Source: Paludibacter sp.
Lineage (GTDB): Bacteria > Bacteroidota > Bacteroidia > Bacteroidales > Paludibacteraceae
Assembly (NCBI GenBank): GCA_010365115.1
Contig: JAAFGX010000008.1
Coordinates: 1-64,000 of the forward strand
DNA length: 64,000 bases
Reading direction: 5' to 3'
Part shown: positions 1-8,926 of the stretch, piece by piece
Position numbering within the stretch: the stretch's first letter is position 1
Layout: each line of letters starts with the position of its first letter
Made by a program: the position numbers and the translations under genes
The notes under the pieces: model-generated
Seen by the model: the letters and a program-made list of their open reading frames with translations, nothing else
Told to the model about the DNA's origin: nothing
Database searches by the model: none

Positions 1-234
1 ATGTCGACCCTGCCTGCCGCAGGCAAGTGCGTCTAATGGAACATCCCGTGTAACGGGATTGTACTGTTTATTTCTCCCGTGTGACGAGATCTCCGCTATG
101 CTACGATATGCCTTCCGCTAGCGGAATCTCGAAATACTCGATCGGCATTATACCAAAGTTGACTTTGGGCTGAAATATAAATTCATTTGGTATAATAAAT
201 CGTTTAGATTTAATGGAAATTTGAACTTAACCCA
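1..234. repeat. GC-rich short palindromes, no gene seen
   Basis: This leader holds several short inverted repeats that are richer in G+C than the surrounding DNA: a 7-bp stem with a 3-nt loop at 43-59 (arms ATCCCGT/ACGGGAT), a perfect palindrome TTCCGCTAGCGGAA at 113-126, and a 9-bp inverted pair at 149-157 and 186-194 (TATACCAAA/TTTGGTATA). Such patches are common between genes in Bacteroidetes and often belong to dispersed repeat families, but no second copy of these occurs in the window. No convincing coding region was seen. Confidence 0.5.
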
Positions 235-717
235 ATGGAACCAGACAAAAACTGTCCCTATTTTGATGTCAAAAACACAATGTGTTTACGCAATGAATAT
301 CATATTAAGGAAGCTGCAACGATGTCTAACAATTCTGACCAATTTAATTCAGAAATAAATCTTCACATAATCAAATCAGTAGAAAAAAGCAAACTCCGTT
401 ATAGCAAAAAGATACTAGACGAAAATTACATAACTCGCAAACTCATTGAAATATCTGAAAACACACCTCTAATATTCGGCAACCTTCTCAAATTCAAGGC
501 AAAAGCGAGACCAAGATATAAATTGAAATTTTTTTATAGAATTGAAATCACCGAGTCTGAATTCATAAAACTTTTGAAAATCAATAAACGTACGGCCCAT
601 CTACTGAGGAATGATGGATACATCAAATCAAGCGGTTTGTTTGGTTTCGACCTATATTACTTAACCGACATTTATAAATTCTTAAAAGAAAATGCCAAAA
701 ATCAAAATAGAAAATGA
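235..717 (+). CDS. Small hypothetical protein with possible HTH
   Basis: A 160-residue protein with no signal peptide, rich in Lys, Asn and Ile. The family is not recognised. The C-terminal third (about residues 103-155) runs FIKLLKINKRTAHLLRNDG, then a Gly/Phe turn and YYLTDIYKFL. This resembles the winged HTH of MerR/excisionase-like proteins (helix, arginine-containing recognition helix, short wing, final helix). That is an inference from pattern only. Its stop overlaps the ATG at 714 by four bases, but the downstream reading frame is a decayed gene fragment, so the overlap may be accidental. An internal ATG at residue 29 is an alternative start. Confidence 0.45.
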   Translation: MEPDKNCPYFDVKNTMCLRNEYHIKEAATMSNNSDQFNSEINLHIIKSVEKSKLRYSKKILDENYITRKLIEISENTPLIFGNLLKFKAKARPRYKLKFFYRIEITESEFIKLLKINKRTAHLLRNDGYIKSSGLFGFDLYYLTDIYKFLKENAKNQNRK

Positions 718-1117
718 TTACAACTATACTAAACATACAAGATGCCTGGAGAGGGAAAGTCGCTGAGCACATTGTTGCACAGGAAATTATAGCAGCAGAA
801 ACACGTGTTTCAACTCACCGGCAGTATTGGGTACGAGAAAAATACCAATCTTCAGCCGAAGTGGACTTTATTATAGAATTCCGGGGTAAAGCAATACCAA
901 TTGAAGTGAAATCGGGCAACAACTCTCATTTAAGGTCACTTCATCAATTTATGAATCGCACCAATCATGATATTGCAGTCCGAGTTTGGTCAAAGCCATT
1001 CTCTATTGAAAATGTGTAAAGACGATAGAAGGAAAAAACTTCCGTCTATTCAATGTGCCGTTTTACTACGTGGGTGTTCTTGAAAGCCTGTTAAAAATAC
1101 ACAACACAGAAAGTTAA
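714..1117 (+). pseudogene. DUF4143/AAA ATPase C-terminal remnant, frameshifted
   Basis: The open frame to 1019 encodes the C-terminal nuclease-like part of DUF4143-containing AAA ATPases: WRGKVAEHIVAQE, then SSAEVDFII, then PIEVKSG, then SLHQFMNR. The N-terminal P-loop ATPase domain and the start of DUF4143 are absent, so the gene is 5'-truncated. The frame stops at 1017-1019, but the next frame continues the family sequence from 1016 to a stop at 1115-1117 (VKTIEGKNFRLFNVPFYYVG). The junction reads AAT-GT-GTA-AAG, so a duplicated GT dinucleotide (a 2-bp insertion) explains the shift. Known family members act as ATPases of unclear function; this copy cannot make a full protein. Confidence 0.75.
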
Positions 1118-1118
1118 A

Positions 1119-3278
1119 TCATTGTTTAATACTCTTTAAATTCCAAATACCTTTCTTGTTTTCTAATATTACAAACGACTGATGTTTTATTGATTCTTGA
1201 ACACTTATTGTTCCATCCTCAGCTATTTGTAGCATCCACTTCTCATTTCTATCAGTACTTTCAATTGAATACGAATTGTTCTCAAATTTACTTTCCCAAC
1301 CTGCTATTCCAGCAAAATCATCAATAGCTAAAGCATGTACAACTGTTCGGTTTAAAGTAGGTTTTTGCTCAACCCAGCGCATTAGTATTGCCGAACCTGG
1401 CTTTCCTTCAGTCCATTGCCCTGAAAGTGTGTGATATGCATCGTGCATAAGGGCATAAATTGGTCCAACCCTGTTATCTTTGGCAAAGTGAGTAATTTTT
1501 ACTCCGGCATCGCCTCGTCTGGCTGTAATCATATTCTGACTATTTAATTGATAATCCAACAATCCATCCCGATTATTAAGCAAAAAGTTCCAGGTTGTTT
1601 TCAGTGGCTCATCCGATTTAATATGATCAACAATAAACAATGCATGTGAACCACATAAAACGAAGAAACGTGTGAAAGTGCGTAATGGTGCTCCGTAAAG
1701 TTGTGCTGCATCTGCACCTATAACTGAAACATCTCCCACTTTAGACGCAATTAAGCGTTTCCCTCCAATATCAATTGGCTCACCGGCAATAAGCTGCCCA
1801 TCTTTATGAACTAACGGACGGTTTGTTCCACCTTTTTGAATGAGTGAACGTGAAGGCGTAGTTTCTGTTTTTACTGTTTCAAAAGTACAAGTATTATGAA
1901 AAGCTGAAGTAACGTCCAAATCACGATTCAGATTTCGATAGCAGGTATGTCCGGGATCGACGAGCAAACGCTCTTTATTATAAGCCAAAATAAAACTATT
2001 GATATCGCCATGCAAGTGAGCCGAAGCATGACGTGGTTCAGCAGGAATACGTACTCCAAGTGAAATCAAACCGCCCCATTTGTCGCGGGCAATGGCGTCT
2101 CCTCCTGAGAAAGAAGTTGTAATAGGCAATTTTGCTTCTATTGGTGAAATAGCAGGAGCGGCATCTGCCAACATAATTACTGACAGGAAACCAAAACCGT
2201 TCACAAAACCGAAACTGGCTAAATCGTGTGGTCCAGGTTCATTTGCCGGAAAATAAAGTGTATCGAAAAGCCAACGGGCAAGTCCGGCTTGCTGCGGCAT
2301 TTCTTTTCGTCCTCGAGTTGCAATATGAATTAATAAATCGCCAGAAGGACGAAAAATAGAGCCGCTATCGCCAAAATTCATACTTTGTGACCAGTCCATA
2401 ATTGGCCATCCCGAAAGTGGTTTGCGATATAAAAATGCATAAGAAGCCCAGTTTACAATACGTCCATAAGGCTCCAAGGTCATTTGCCTTGAAGGATTGT
2501 AACGTTGAAATGCTTCCTGAGCAATCATCAATGAATAAGCTGCATAATTACCATATTGCAACGATTCGCCATAACTTCCATCTTTTTGAAAGTGATCAGC
2601 TGCTATCGGAATCCACAAACTAGCTTCAGCAAGGGCTTTCTCGTCGCCCAACACCGCTGCTGCAACTGAATATCCAGCTAATAACACACAATTCCAGTTA
2701 TGAAAAAAATTAGATCTATCTAAATATCTTTTGCAAGGTAACATCCCTTTTTCACGCAACGCTGTTTTAATTTCTTCCCGTTCTGTTTCAGTAAACAAAT
2801 CCGAGGCAAGATCGTAAGCAATACCAATGCCCCAGGCAAGGTGCCCAGTTTCCAATCCGCCAACCATTTCACCGCCACCACTGTAGCCACGAAAACCAGG
2901 ACCAGCCCAATCGGCCACTGGTCTGCGAACAATGTCTAACACAACTCCACGCAACCATGCATCAACAGCCGGGGTAGGACGAACTGCATGAATTAAAGCT
3001 GCATCTGTCAGATATTCTGCAGCATGATGCCACCACTCGGTAGTTGCCGTTTTATCCGTCAGACTTGGGGAGATAGCTCGTTTAGCTACACGTGCTTGCA
3101 TAGCCGAAAGAAGTTGAGCTGTTGGGGATGTTGATGGTTGAGCTAAAATACGAGCCTTTTCTACATCAGTAAGAAATATACTGGATCTAGCAGAAACAGC
3201 ATTTTGAGCAACCAAATAATTTGGGATTGCAGTCATAATAAATGCTGCAATATAAAATATCGAAAAAACTTTCTTCAT
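1119..3278 (-). CDS. Heparinase II/III-type polysaccharide lyase
   Basis: A 719-residue exported protein (signal peptide about 1-24, ending LVAQ-N). Residues about 70-380 form the helical toroid seen in heparinase II/III, alginate and related lyases, with NFFHNWNCVLL at 190-200 and DGSYGESLQYGNYAAY at 233-248. The C-terminal beta-sandwich domain starts near 390 and carries the family motif HLHGDINSF at 421-429, followed by LLVDPG. In this superfamily an Asn/His/Tyr set abstracts the C5 proton of a uronic acid and leaves a 4,5-unsaturated end. Substrate cannot be told (alginate, glycosaminoglycan-like or other). It is the last gene of the minus-strand run, after RraA-like and VOC genes and GH105 enzymes, which fits removal of unsaturated uronates. 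Not resolved to a PL family. Confidence 0.8.
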   Translation of the reverse strand: MKKVFSIFYIAAFIMTAIPNYLVAQNAVSARSSIFLTDVEKARILAQPSTSPTAQLLSAMQARVAKRAISPSLTDKTATTEWWHHAAEYLTDAALIHAVRPTPAVDAWLRGVVLDIVRRPVADWAGPGFRGYSGGGEMVGGLETGHLAWGIGIAYDLASDLFTETEREEIKTALREKGMLPCKRYLDRSNFFHNWNCVLLAGYSVAAAVLGDEKALAEASLWIPIAADHFQKDGSYGESLQYGNYAAYSLMIAQEAFQRYNPSRQMTLEPYGRIVNWASYAFLYRKPLSGWPIMDWSQSMNFGDSGSIFRPSGDLLIHIATRGRKEMPQQAGLARWLFDTLYFPANEPGPHDLASFGFVNGFGFLSVIMLADAAPAISPIEAKLPITTSFSGGDAIARDKWGGLISLGVRIPAEPRHASAHLHGDINSFILAYNKERLLVDPGHTCYRNLNRDLDVTSAFHNTCTFETVKTETTPSRSLIQKGGTNRPLVHKDGQLIAGEPIDIGGKRLIASKVGDVSVIGADAAQLYGAPLRTFTRFFVLCGSHALFIVDHIKSDEPLKTTWNFLLNNRDGLLDYQLNSQNMITARRGDAGVKITHFAKDNRVGPIYALMHDAYHTLSGQWTEGKPGSAILMRWVEQKPTLNRTVVHALAIDDFAGIAGWESKFENNSYSIESTDRNEKWMLQIAEDGTISVQESIKHQSFVILENKKGIWNLKSIKQ

Positions 3279-3420
3279 TGTTGTTTTTTTGAGTTGTGTT
3301 TTTCAAAAAATAATTTAAAAATCAGATTTAAAAAAAAATATAACAGAATAGCTAAGTAATTGGAAGAATATATTGTCGTAAATGCATCTTTCTATTGTAC
3401 AGACTATCAGCCTTGTATTA

Positions 3421-3470
3421 AATTATGAATTGTGCATTATCAATTATTAATTGTCAATTATCAATTAGTC
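3421..3470. repeat. ATTATCAATTA-type AT-rich repeat
   Basis: Just downstream of the VOC gene the plus strand reads a chain of imperfect direct and inverted copies of AATTATCAATTA / TAATTGTCAATTA. The arms can fold on themselves. Simple AT repeats of this kind recur in Bacteroidetes intergenic DNA; the role is unknown. The surrounding 3279-3475 gap contains no gene. Confidence 0.4.
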
Positions 3471-3475
3471 ACAAA

Positions 3476-4000
3476 CTACTCGGCACTAATAAATTCAACA
3501 AAATTACCATCAGGGTCTTGAATCAGAACAAATTGGCGTTTTGCATCCAGCATTGTGGGCGTTTCGCCTAATGTTTTAATTCCATTTTTTGCAATTCGGT
3601 CAAGCAAGGGCTTCAACGATTTTACAAAAATAGTCAAATAACGAATTCCATTAGCATCCGAAACGGAAGTTTGTTTTGATAATTTTGTTTTTTTGCCGTA
3701 CGACAACAATTTGATTTCTGTTGCGTTTTCTACATTTTCAAGTTTCAACACTTTGATTGAAAGCGTTTCTCCTTTGGTCAAACCCATACGTTTTGCTTTG
3801 GCAGAGTCGACAAATAAATCACGAATAACTACCATGCCCACCACTTTTGTGTAAAAATCAATCGACTTATTCAAGTCCTCAACCACCACGCCAACAGAAA
3901 TGGATGTACGGGAAAATTCTGAATTTGGTTCAATTGCAGAAGTTGGATTTGCAAAAAATAACGCAAAAATAACCGCTAAGTATTTTAATATTTTTTTCAT
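3476..4000 (-). CDS. Exported VOC (glyoxalase/dioxygenase fold) protein
   Basis: A 174-residue protein with a clear signal peptide (about 1-22, FFANPTSA-I) followed by one glyoxalase/bleomycin-resistance/dioxygenase (VOC) unit: VVVEDLNKSIDFYTKVVGM at about 38-56 and the terminal strand FVLIQDPDGNFVEFIS near 157-172. VOC enzymes are metal-dependent and usually cytoplasmic, so export is unusual. It lies between an exported RraA-like protein and a heparinase-type lyase, all on the same strand, which suggests a step on a product of uronate cleavage outside the cytoplasm. That role is inference. The usual metal ligands (His, Glu) are only partly evident: Glu near 169 fits a ligand, but no first-strand His is obvious, so it may not be catalytic. 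Confidence 0.75.
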   Translation of the reverse strand: MKKILKYLAVIFALFFANPTSAIEPNSEFSRTSISVGVVVEDLNKSIDFYTKVVGMVVIRDLFVDSAKAKRMGLTKGETLSIKVLKLENVENATEIKLLSYGKKTKLSKQTSVSDANGIRYLTIFVKSLKPLLDRIAKNGIKTLGETPTMLDAKRQFVLIQDPDGNFVEFISAE

Positions 4001-4059
4001 ATGTTGGAAACAGAAGACAACAAACCGATTTACACCAGTTCAATGTTTTCATTCGTTTA

Positions 4060-5040
4060 TTAGAAATTACGTTTTTGTAAGAATTTGTCTAATTCTGTTC
4101 TTGTCATTGGCAATTTGCCTTTATATGTATCCAACCAGACATTAAAATCTTTTTTAATATCATCCGACCATTTACTATCAATAATTCCGGCTGTATATTT
4201 TCCTTCTTTTATACGTTGTTGACCGAAAATATCAAAAAGCGCGGTGACTTCACCAGTCAAAACAATATGTTCGACCAAGTGTGCAGGGATAAAAATAACG
4301 CCGTCTTTCTTAGCCAAAACAGCATCGCCCGGCAGCACAGTTGCTTCGCCAATACGGATAGGAGCATTGATAGTTGTTAGCAATGTTTTGCGCATATAAG
4401 AAGGGTCAGTGCCTTTTACCCATAAATTAAATCCTTTGATATTACGCAAATCTTCGGTGTCACGAATATGACCGTAAACAATAGCTCCACGGTGTGAGCG
4501 AGCCCAAACACCATTTCCAAGATTTGACCCAACCACTGTTCCATAGGATTGTTTGTTATAACCATCGGCTACATAAAAATCGCCTTCAATCAGCGTTGTC
4601 ATTGCCCAAGATACGGTGCGGCGTTGTTCCCACATGCGACCTTCTTTTTTACCTTGCTCAATCACCTGATTTTCTAAATCGGTACGAGCTGGCATAAACT
4701 GAGCTGTTACAGCACGGCCTGTCATAATATAGTTGTCGTTTTCGTTTAACAGTTTCCAGTTACCTTCAAATTGATTGAAATAACCCAGATTAATCAATTC
4801 AGCCCAGGCCTCTTCCAAGGTGATTTTTTTCAATCTCTCTAATAAATTATCCGATACTTTTGGTCGGCCATCGGCAAAACGTTCGCCAGTCCATTCAACA
4901 GTTAGAGCTTTTATATACTCAGGTGATGAAGCAACATTTTGTGCTTTTGCAAACATGCAACTCATAAAAAGAATTGCTACTAAAATAACTTTTGTCTTCA
5001 TAATTTTATTTGTAATTGATTTGTTTTCTATCATTTTCAT
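4060..5040 (-). CDS. Exported RraA-like family protein
   Basis: A 326-residue protein whose centre matches the RraA / HMG-CHA aldolase-like fold: GDFYVADGYNK, then VVGSNLGNGVWARSHRGA and IVYGHIRDTEDL (substrate-binding Arg and metal-binding Asp of the family), then VLPGDAVLAKKDGVIFIPA. Family members are class II pyruvate aldolases, oxaloacetate decarboxylases or RNase E inhibitors; all studied ones are cytoplasmic. Here a signal peptide is present (MKTKVILVAILFMSCMFAKAQ). The longest frame begins at 5040 and overlaps the GH105 stop by 4 bp; an internal ATG at 5001 gives a cleaner signal peptide and may be the true start. Position between GH105-DUF4861 and VOC suggests work on a keto-acid or unsaturated uronate product. 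Function is inferred. Confidence 0.8.
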   Translation of the reverse strand: MKMIENKSITNKIMKTKVILVAILFMSCMFAKAQNVASSPEYIKALTVEWTGERFADGRPKVSDNLLERLKKITLEEAWAELINLGYFNQFEGNWKLLNENDNYIMTGRAVTAQFMPARTDLENQVIEQGKKEGRMWEQRRTVSWAMTTLIEGDFYVADGYNKQSYGTVVGSNLGNGVWARSHRGAIVYGHIRDTEDLRNIKGFNLWVKGTDPSYMRKTLLTTINAPIRIGEATVLPGDAVLAKKDGVIFIPAHLVEHIVLTGEVTALFDIFGQQRIKEGKYTAGIIDSKWSDDIKKDFNVWLDTYKGKLPMTRTELDKFLQKRNF

Positions 5041-6995
5041 GGGTATCTTGTTGTAATCGATGTATTGAAATCTGCTTTTTTAGTTTCTTTCATTATATAC
5101 TTATTCCAGTCGGTATTGGATTTGAAATACCTGCTTTTTTCCCATCCTGCTCCGGCATAAAAGCTAAATGGAACATTTGTTCTTACTTTTATCAAAATGA
5201 ATTCATCTCCTTTGTAAGACGCAAAACCTACAAAGTTTTTTGGATTTGCCAACACAGCTGATCCTAAACTTCCTTGCGTTGGATTTATTTGTTCCCAAAC
5301 GGATAGAAATGCTTTCTTTTCGTTTTTATAAATTGATGGTTTGCCAAATGTGGTCACACCTATGGCAACAGTTAGTTCCTTATTTTCAGGACTTTTCAAG
5401 GTACTGGTTACTTTAAATAGATTCGTTCCATTTTCCATTTCAATATACTTCTGCTCAGTAATTTGCATTTCAGGAACATTCCATGTATTGTAATTTATTT
5501 CAAATTCAATCTTATCTTTTTGATTTTTGATAATTTTATATGTATCATAAGACTCAGCAGCATACGGTTTTCCATCTATCCAAATAGCGATTCCTCCACA
5601 ACCACGCAATTTACCCATGTCGTAAAAATCGCAACCTTCGCCACGGTCAACGTGGTAATCTTTTCCTTCGGCATTCAACTTGTACCATTTATCCAAAATT
5701 GGGTAATCCACTTTTTTCGCCCAAATATCAACACCACTGCCCACTTTTGCTCGAACTGCAGGTCCAAAAACCCGATAAGCCATGCGGTCATTCTCCCAAG
5801 CCACATCCCGTCCACGAGCTGAAGTTACATAGGTTCGTGGGACGCTTGGGTTATCTATAACTGAGTAAAGCCCAAGTCTTTTCAAAGGAGTAATGCTATC
5901 AATTCCCATTTTGGCAGCCTGCGCATAAGCAAGCACTACCGGACCAAATGCATGATGATCATTGAAGGCCCAAGGTCTCGCTTCATACTCTTTTTTGGTG
6001 CCTTTTCCCGGATTTAAGCAACTAAAACAAGTATGGCTCACCGAACCATCGCTGCCAATATAAGATGTATATCCGCTTAATCCAAGTTTGAAGTTACTCA
6101 TATATTTGTTATCCATCAGCCCTTTTTCGAGCATAATTCCTAAGCCATAAAGCATTAATCCACTCCCTGAAGTTTCTACATACGATTTTGGATTGGTCAT
6201 TTCCTGATGCCACAATCCTTCTTTGTTTTGATAACGAAGTGAGGCTGTAAAAAACTGTTGAGCAAGTGCCACCACTTCTTTGCGTTTTGGATGCGATTCG
6301 GGTAAATCTCTTACCAGAGAAGCAATTGCAAATGCGCCCCAACCATTTCCACGACTCCAGTTATCCTGCGAAAGTACTCCAGGAGCTGTAAATCCTCTGG
6401 CTTGATGCAGCAACCCAGTTTTATTATCTTTCAGTATTTTGAATAATTCCAATGTTTCTTTGACGGCCATATCAACATACTCCTGATTGCCCGATTTCAA
6501 ACCCGAATATAACAAGTAAGGAGTAACTGCAAAAGCTACATCAATAAATATCTGATCATTTTTTGCCCAAACAGCAGTCAGGATTCCTTCCGGAGAACGT
6601 TTTTGATTTTTCATCATTTTCGAAGCTGAATTTTCAACTTGTTCATCCAATTTATCAGTAACTCCCTTCCATGCTAAAAATGCAGCCCCCGAACCGCCTG
6701 CTTCGTAGGAGATAAGACTGCCTTTTGCTTTGATTTCACCATTGCCAAATTTCTGATAGATTCCAATTACTCGATTTTGCAACGCTTCATTTCCTTTTAA
6801 CAAAGAAAACTCACTCATTCCATGCAACATCAACGTACCTGCATAAAAGTCAAGTTCGGTATGTTTTAGTCCTTGTTCAAAAACTGATTTTGTTATATCG
6901 CTGGCGGATAGTGCTTTGTTAGCTTGCCCAACAAGATTTCCATTCAATATTAAAATTGAAAAAAGGCAAAGAAAAGAAATTTTAATTTGTTTCAT
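5037..6995 (-). CDS. GH105-DUF4861 unsaturated uronyl hydrolase fusion
   Basis: A 652-residue exported enzyme (signal peptide 1-23, LVGQ-A). Residues about 30-365 are a GH105/GH88 (alpha/alpha)6 barrel: DQIFIDVAFAVTPYL at 147-161 with the catalytic Asp region, WSRGNGWGAFAI at 213-224, YQNKEGLWHQ at 255-264 and ETSGSGLM at 274-281. Residues about 385-650 match DUF4861, starting ENDRMAYRVFGPA and with DRGEGCDFYDMGKLRGCGG near 450-468. GH105 enzymes hydrate the 4,5-unsaturated uronic acid left by lyases. DUF4861 is of unknown role and often linked to pectin or ulvan loci. It overlaps the downstream RraA-like start (ATGA). It suits the lyase at 1119. Confidence 0.85.
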   Translation of the reverse strand: MKQIKISFLCLFSILILNGNLVGQANKALSASDITKSVFEQGLKHTELDFYAGTLMLHGMSEFSLLKGNEALQNRVIGIYQKFGNGEIKAKGSLISYEAGGSGAAFLAWKGVTDKLDEQVENSASKMMKNQKRSPEGILTAVWAKNDQIFIDVAFAVTPYLLYSGLKSGNQEYVDMAVKETLELFKILKDNKTGLLHQARGFTAPGVLSQDNWSRGNGWGAFAIASLVRDLPESHPKRKEVVALAQQFFTASLRYQNKEGLWHQEMTNPKSYVETSGSGLMLYGLGIMLEKGLMDNKYMSNFKLGLSGYTSYIGSDGSVSHTCFSCLNPGKGTKKEYEARPWAFNDHHAFGPVVLAYAQAAKMGIDSITPLKRLGLYSVIDNPSVPRTYVTSARGRDVAWENDRMAYRVFGPAVRAKVGSGVDIWAKKVDYPILDKWYKLNAEGKDYHVDRGEGCDFYDMGKLRGCGGIAIWIDGKPYAAESYDTYKIIKNQKDKIEFEINYNTWNVPEMQITEQKYIEMENGTNLFKVTSTLKSPENKELTVAIGVTTFGKPSIYKNEKKAFLSVWEQINPTQGSLGSAVLANPKNFVGFASYKGDEFILIKVRTNVPFSFYAGAGWEKSRYFKSNTDWNKYIMKETKKADFNTSITTRYP

Positions 6996-7068
6996 GATAT
7001 ATTCATTTATTCAGTATTTATTCAAATTTTGCTTTTATCGTAAGTCATTATAGAAAAACCCTCACTTT

Positions 7069-7212
7069 TTATTTTTTGACTAATTTGGTATACGACACCT
7101 TTTTCCCATTATTCATAGCCACAATATAGATTCCTTTTGAGAGATCGTTAATGTCAACATTCACGCTCCTACTTTCGGCAATTATTGTTTATTTTGACTG
7201 ACCGTTAAAATT
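7069..7212 (-). pseudogene. T9SS sorting tail cut off by two ochre stops
   Basis: Directly after, and in the same frame as, the stop of the GH88/105-like gene (7213-7215), the minus strand encodes NFNGQSK, a second TAA, then TIIAESRSVNVDINDLSKG and IYIVAMNNGKKVSYTKLVKK before a TAA at 7069-7071. This is a textbook type A T9SS C-terminal sorting tail (IDIxNxxGQ ... INDLSKGIYIV ... KLVKK) with the start of the tail, GEIDI, still inside the ORF. Two sense codons have become TAA. The upstream enzyme therefore ends before its sorting signal and should not be exported through T9SS unless the stops are read through. Confidence 0.85.
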
Positions 7213-8817
7213 TTAAATATCAATTTCCCCGATGAACTTACTATCAGTTTCAACTGTAAATCTATTAGATTTATCCAGCAAATCAATATTAAATTTTAAT
7301 TGAGCAAGTAATCCCATTCCAAACTGCGAGATAACACGATAACCATTTGCTTGCAAAGCCTCACCACCTCTGTTGAGTTGCGAAATATTGGTAAGAAAAC
7401 CATCAGGTGTTATAGATTTAGTCAAAGATTGATTCGTAAGTTTTATTTTTGCAATATACGATTTATCTAACAAACTAAGCTGAACTCCTTCGGCAATGGC
7501 AGTTGCAATACCGGCTGAAGCAGAAGCATCCACACCAGTCTCCGGACGGTCGATATAGCTATACCATAATCCTTCTGAACTTTGATAGCTAAGGGCAGTT
7601 TTTGCAACCTGCTGAAATTCATTTATTACTGAATCAATGCCTTCTAAATTTTCAAAATGACCTTTTTGGAGTGTTTTTATTGTTTTCACCATCCCTAATA
7701 AATACCAAGTTACCCCTCTTCCCCAATTAGCAAATGCACGATGCCCATCAAACGTTGAACGCTGATAAACAATATTATTAATATGCAAAAGTTTAATACG
7801 AAACAACAACTGGTTGAGGGCTTTTTGAGCCAACTCACCATCATTTCTCTGCACAGCAATGGCAGCCAGTGGATACGAAATGCAATAACATCCTTCGGTT
7901 GTTAGTTCATTCCAACTCGCTATTTCTCCGCTTACTAATTCTTTCTTTTTCAAATAATCCAGCGCTATTTGAACAGATGGATGAGTTGGATATAGATTGG
8001 CAATGGCAGCGAAAGGAAGAAAATCCTCAATACTATTGAGCGTTCCATCGCGGGGCTCGGTCATTGGATTCTCAAAACGAAAGCCTTTTTGGGAATCCAA
8101 AAAACAGGCAAGTTGCTTTTTCAAAATAGTTTGGGCTTTTTTATCTCCCTGCATCGACCTTTCCAAAAGTGCATCCATCACACAGCCACTTATCCAACCA
8201 AATGGCGCTATCGAATTCATTGATAGCATATTATTTTGGAAAGCATCATTTTTATCAATGTCGGACTGAATTAAAATATGTGGTTGCAGTCCTTTACTAT
8301 CAATTCGCTTTTTATCAGGCAGAAAAAACCAGGCATCTGTCTTTCCTTTCACCATTTGTAAAGCAATACCATTTGCATTTATTTCATTCAAATAAATTGA
8401 TTCAATTGCAATCTGAAACGGTTGAAAGGGATGAGAGTATCGTATATCAAACTGTCCAATTATTTTTCCTGTAGCAGGAAGGATTGCATTTATCAGAAAC
8501 TCTTCTCTGAAATCTATTGCAGCAGTTATCCGTAACCAAAGGCGTTGCGAATCAGGTTTCAGTTTTGGAAAATTCAATTGAGTGATTGCTCCATTCGACG
8601 CAACAGGAAAAGCTTTCCAGTCAAGTGGAATGCGTTTCGTTGTTGGAAATTGCACATCAGGAGATTGCAAATCAAGAGCTACAACACGACCGGCATTGCA
8701 TTTCCCTTGTGATTTCGCTGAAGTAAATTCAACTAAAAAAAACAAGGATAACAGAACTATAATACGTATTGAAGTTGGATAATTCACACTCACCAGTCTT
8801 AACAGTTTATTTATCAA
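7213..8817 (-). CDS. GH88/GH105-like glycoside hydrolase, tail-truncated
   Basis: A 534-residue protein. Residues about 40-200 look like a beta-sandwich; 205-510 form an (alpha/alpha) barrel with NWGRGVTWYLLGMVKTI at 364-380 and YQSSEGLWYSYIDRPETGVD at 411-430 followed by ASASAGIATAI, the pattern of GH88/GH105 unsaturated uronyl hydrolases. It probably removes unsaturated glucuronyl or galacturonyl ends in the periplasm or outside. The only start available in frame is TTG at 8817, since an upstream stop lies 24 bp away; a hydrophobic stretch follows (IIVLLSLFFLVEFTSA). The last residues are the beginning of a T9SS sorting tail broken by nonsense codons (see 7069-7212). Exact GH family is uncertain. 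Confidence 0.7.
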   Translation of the reverse strand: MINKLLRLVSVNYPTSIRIIVLLSLFFLVEFTSAKSQGKCNAGRVVALDLQSPDVQFPTTKRIPLDWKAFPVASNGAITQLNFPKLKPDSQRLWLRITAAIDFREEFLINAILPATGKIIGQFDIRYSHPFQPFQIAIESIYLNEINANGIALQMVKGKTDAWFFLPDKKRIDSKGLQPHILIQSDIDKNDAFQNNMLSMNSIAPFGWISGCVMDALLERSMQGDKKAQTILKKQLACFLDSQKGFRFENPMTEPRDGTLNSIEDFLPFAAIANLYPTHPSVQIALDYLKKKELVSGEIASWNELTTEGCYCISYPLAAIAVQRNDGELAQKALNQLLFRIKLLHINNIVYQRSTFDGHRAFANWGRGVTWYLLGMVKTIKTLQKGHFENLEGIDSVINEFQQVAKTALSYQSSEGLWYSYIDRPETGVDASASAGIATAIAEGVQLSLLDKSYIAKIKLTNQSLTKSITPDGFLTNISQLNRGGEALQANGYRVISQFGMGLLAQLKFNIDLLDKSNRFTVETDSKFIGEIDI

Positions 8818-8926
8818 ATATCTATTACTAAGAAAGTCTTACTAACAATCTTTATAAGAATAAGAGCCAGAACTCTGTTCTTTTTATAATCATAAATCAA
8901 TTCTAAGCGTTTAACGCTGACAAGTC

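Noticed and set aside
3421-3470. Possible CRISPR-like array
   Set aside because: The repeats are short, imperfect and adjacent, with no spacers and no cas genes anywhere in the window.
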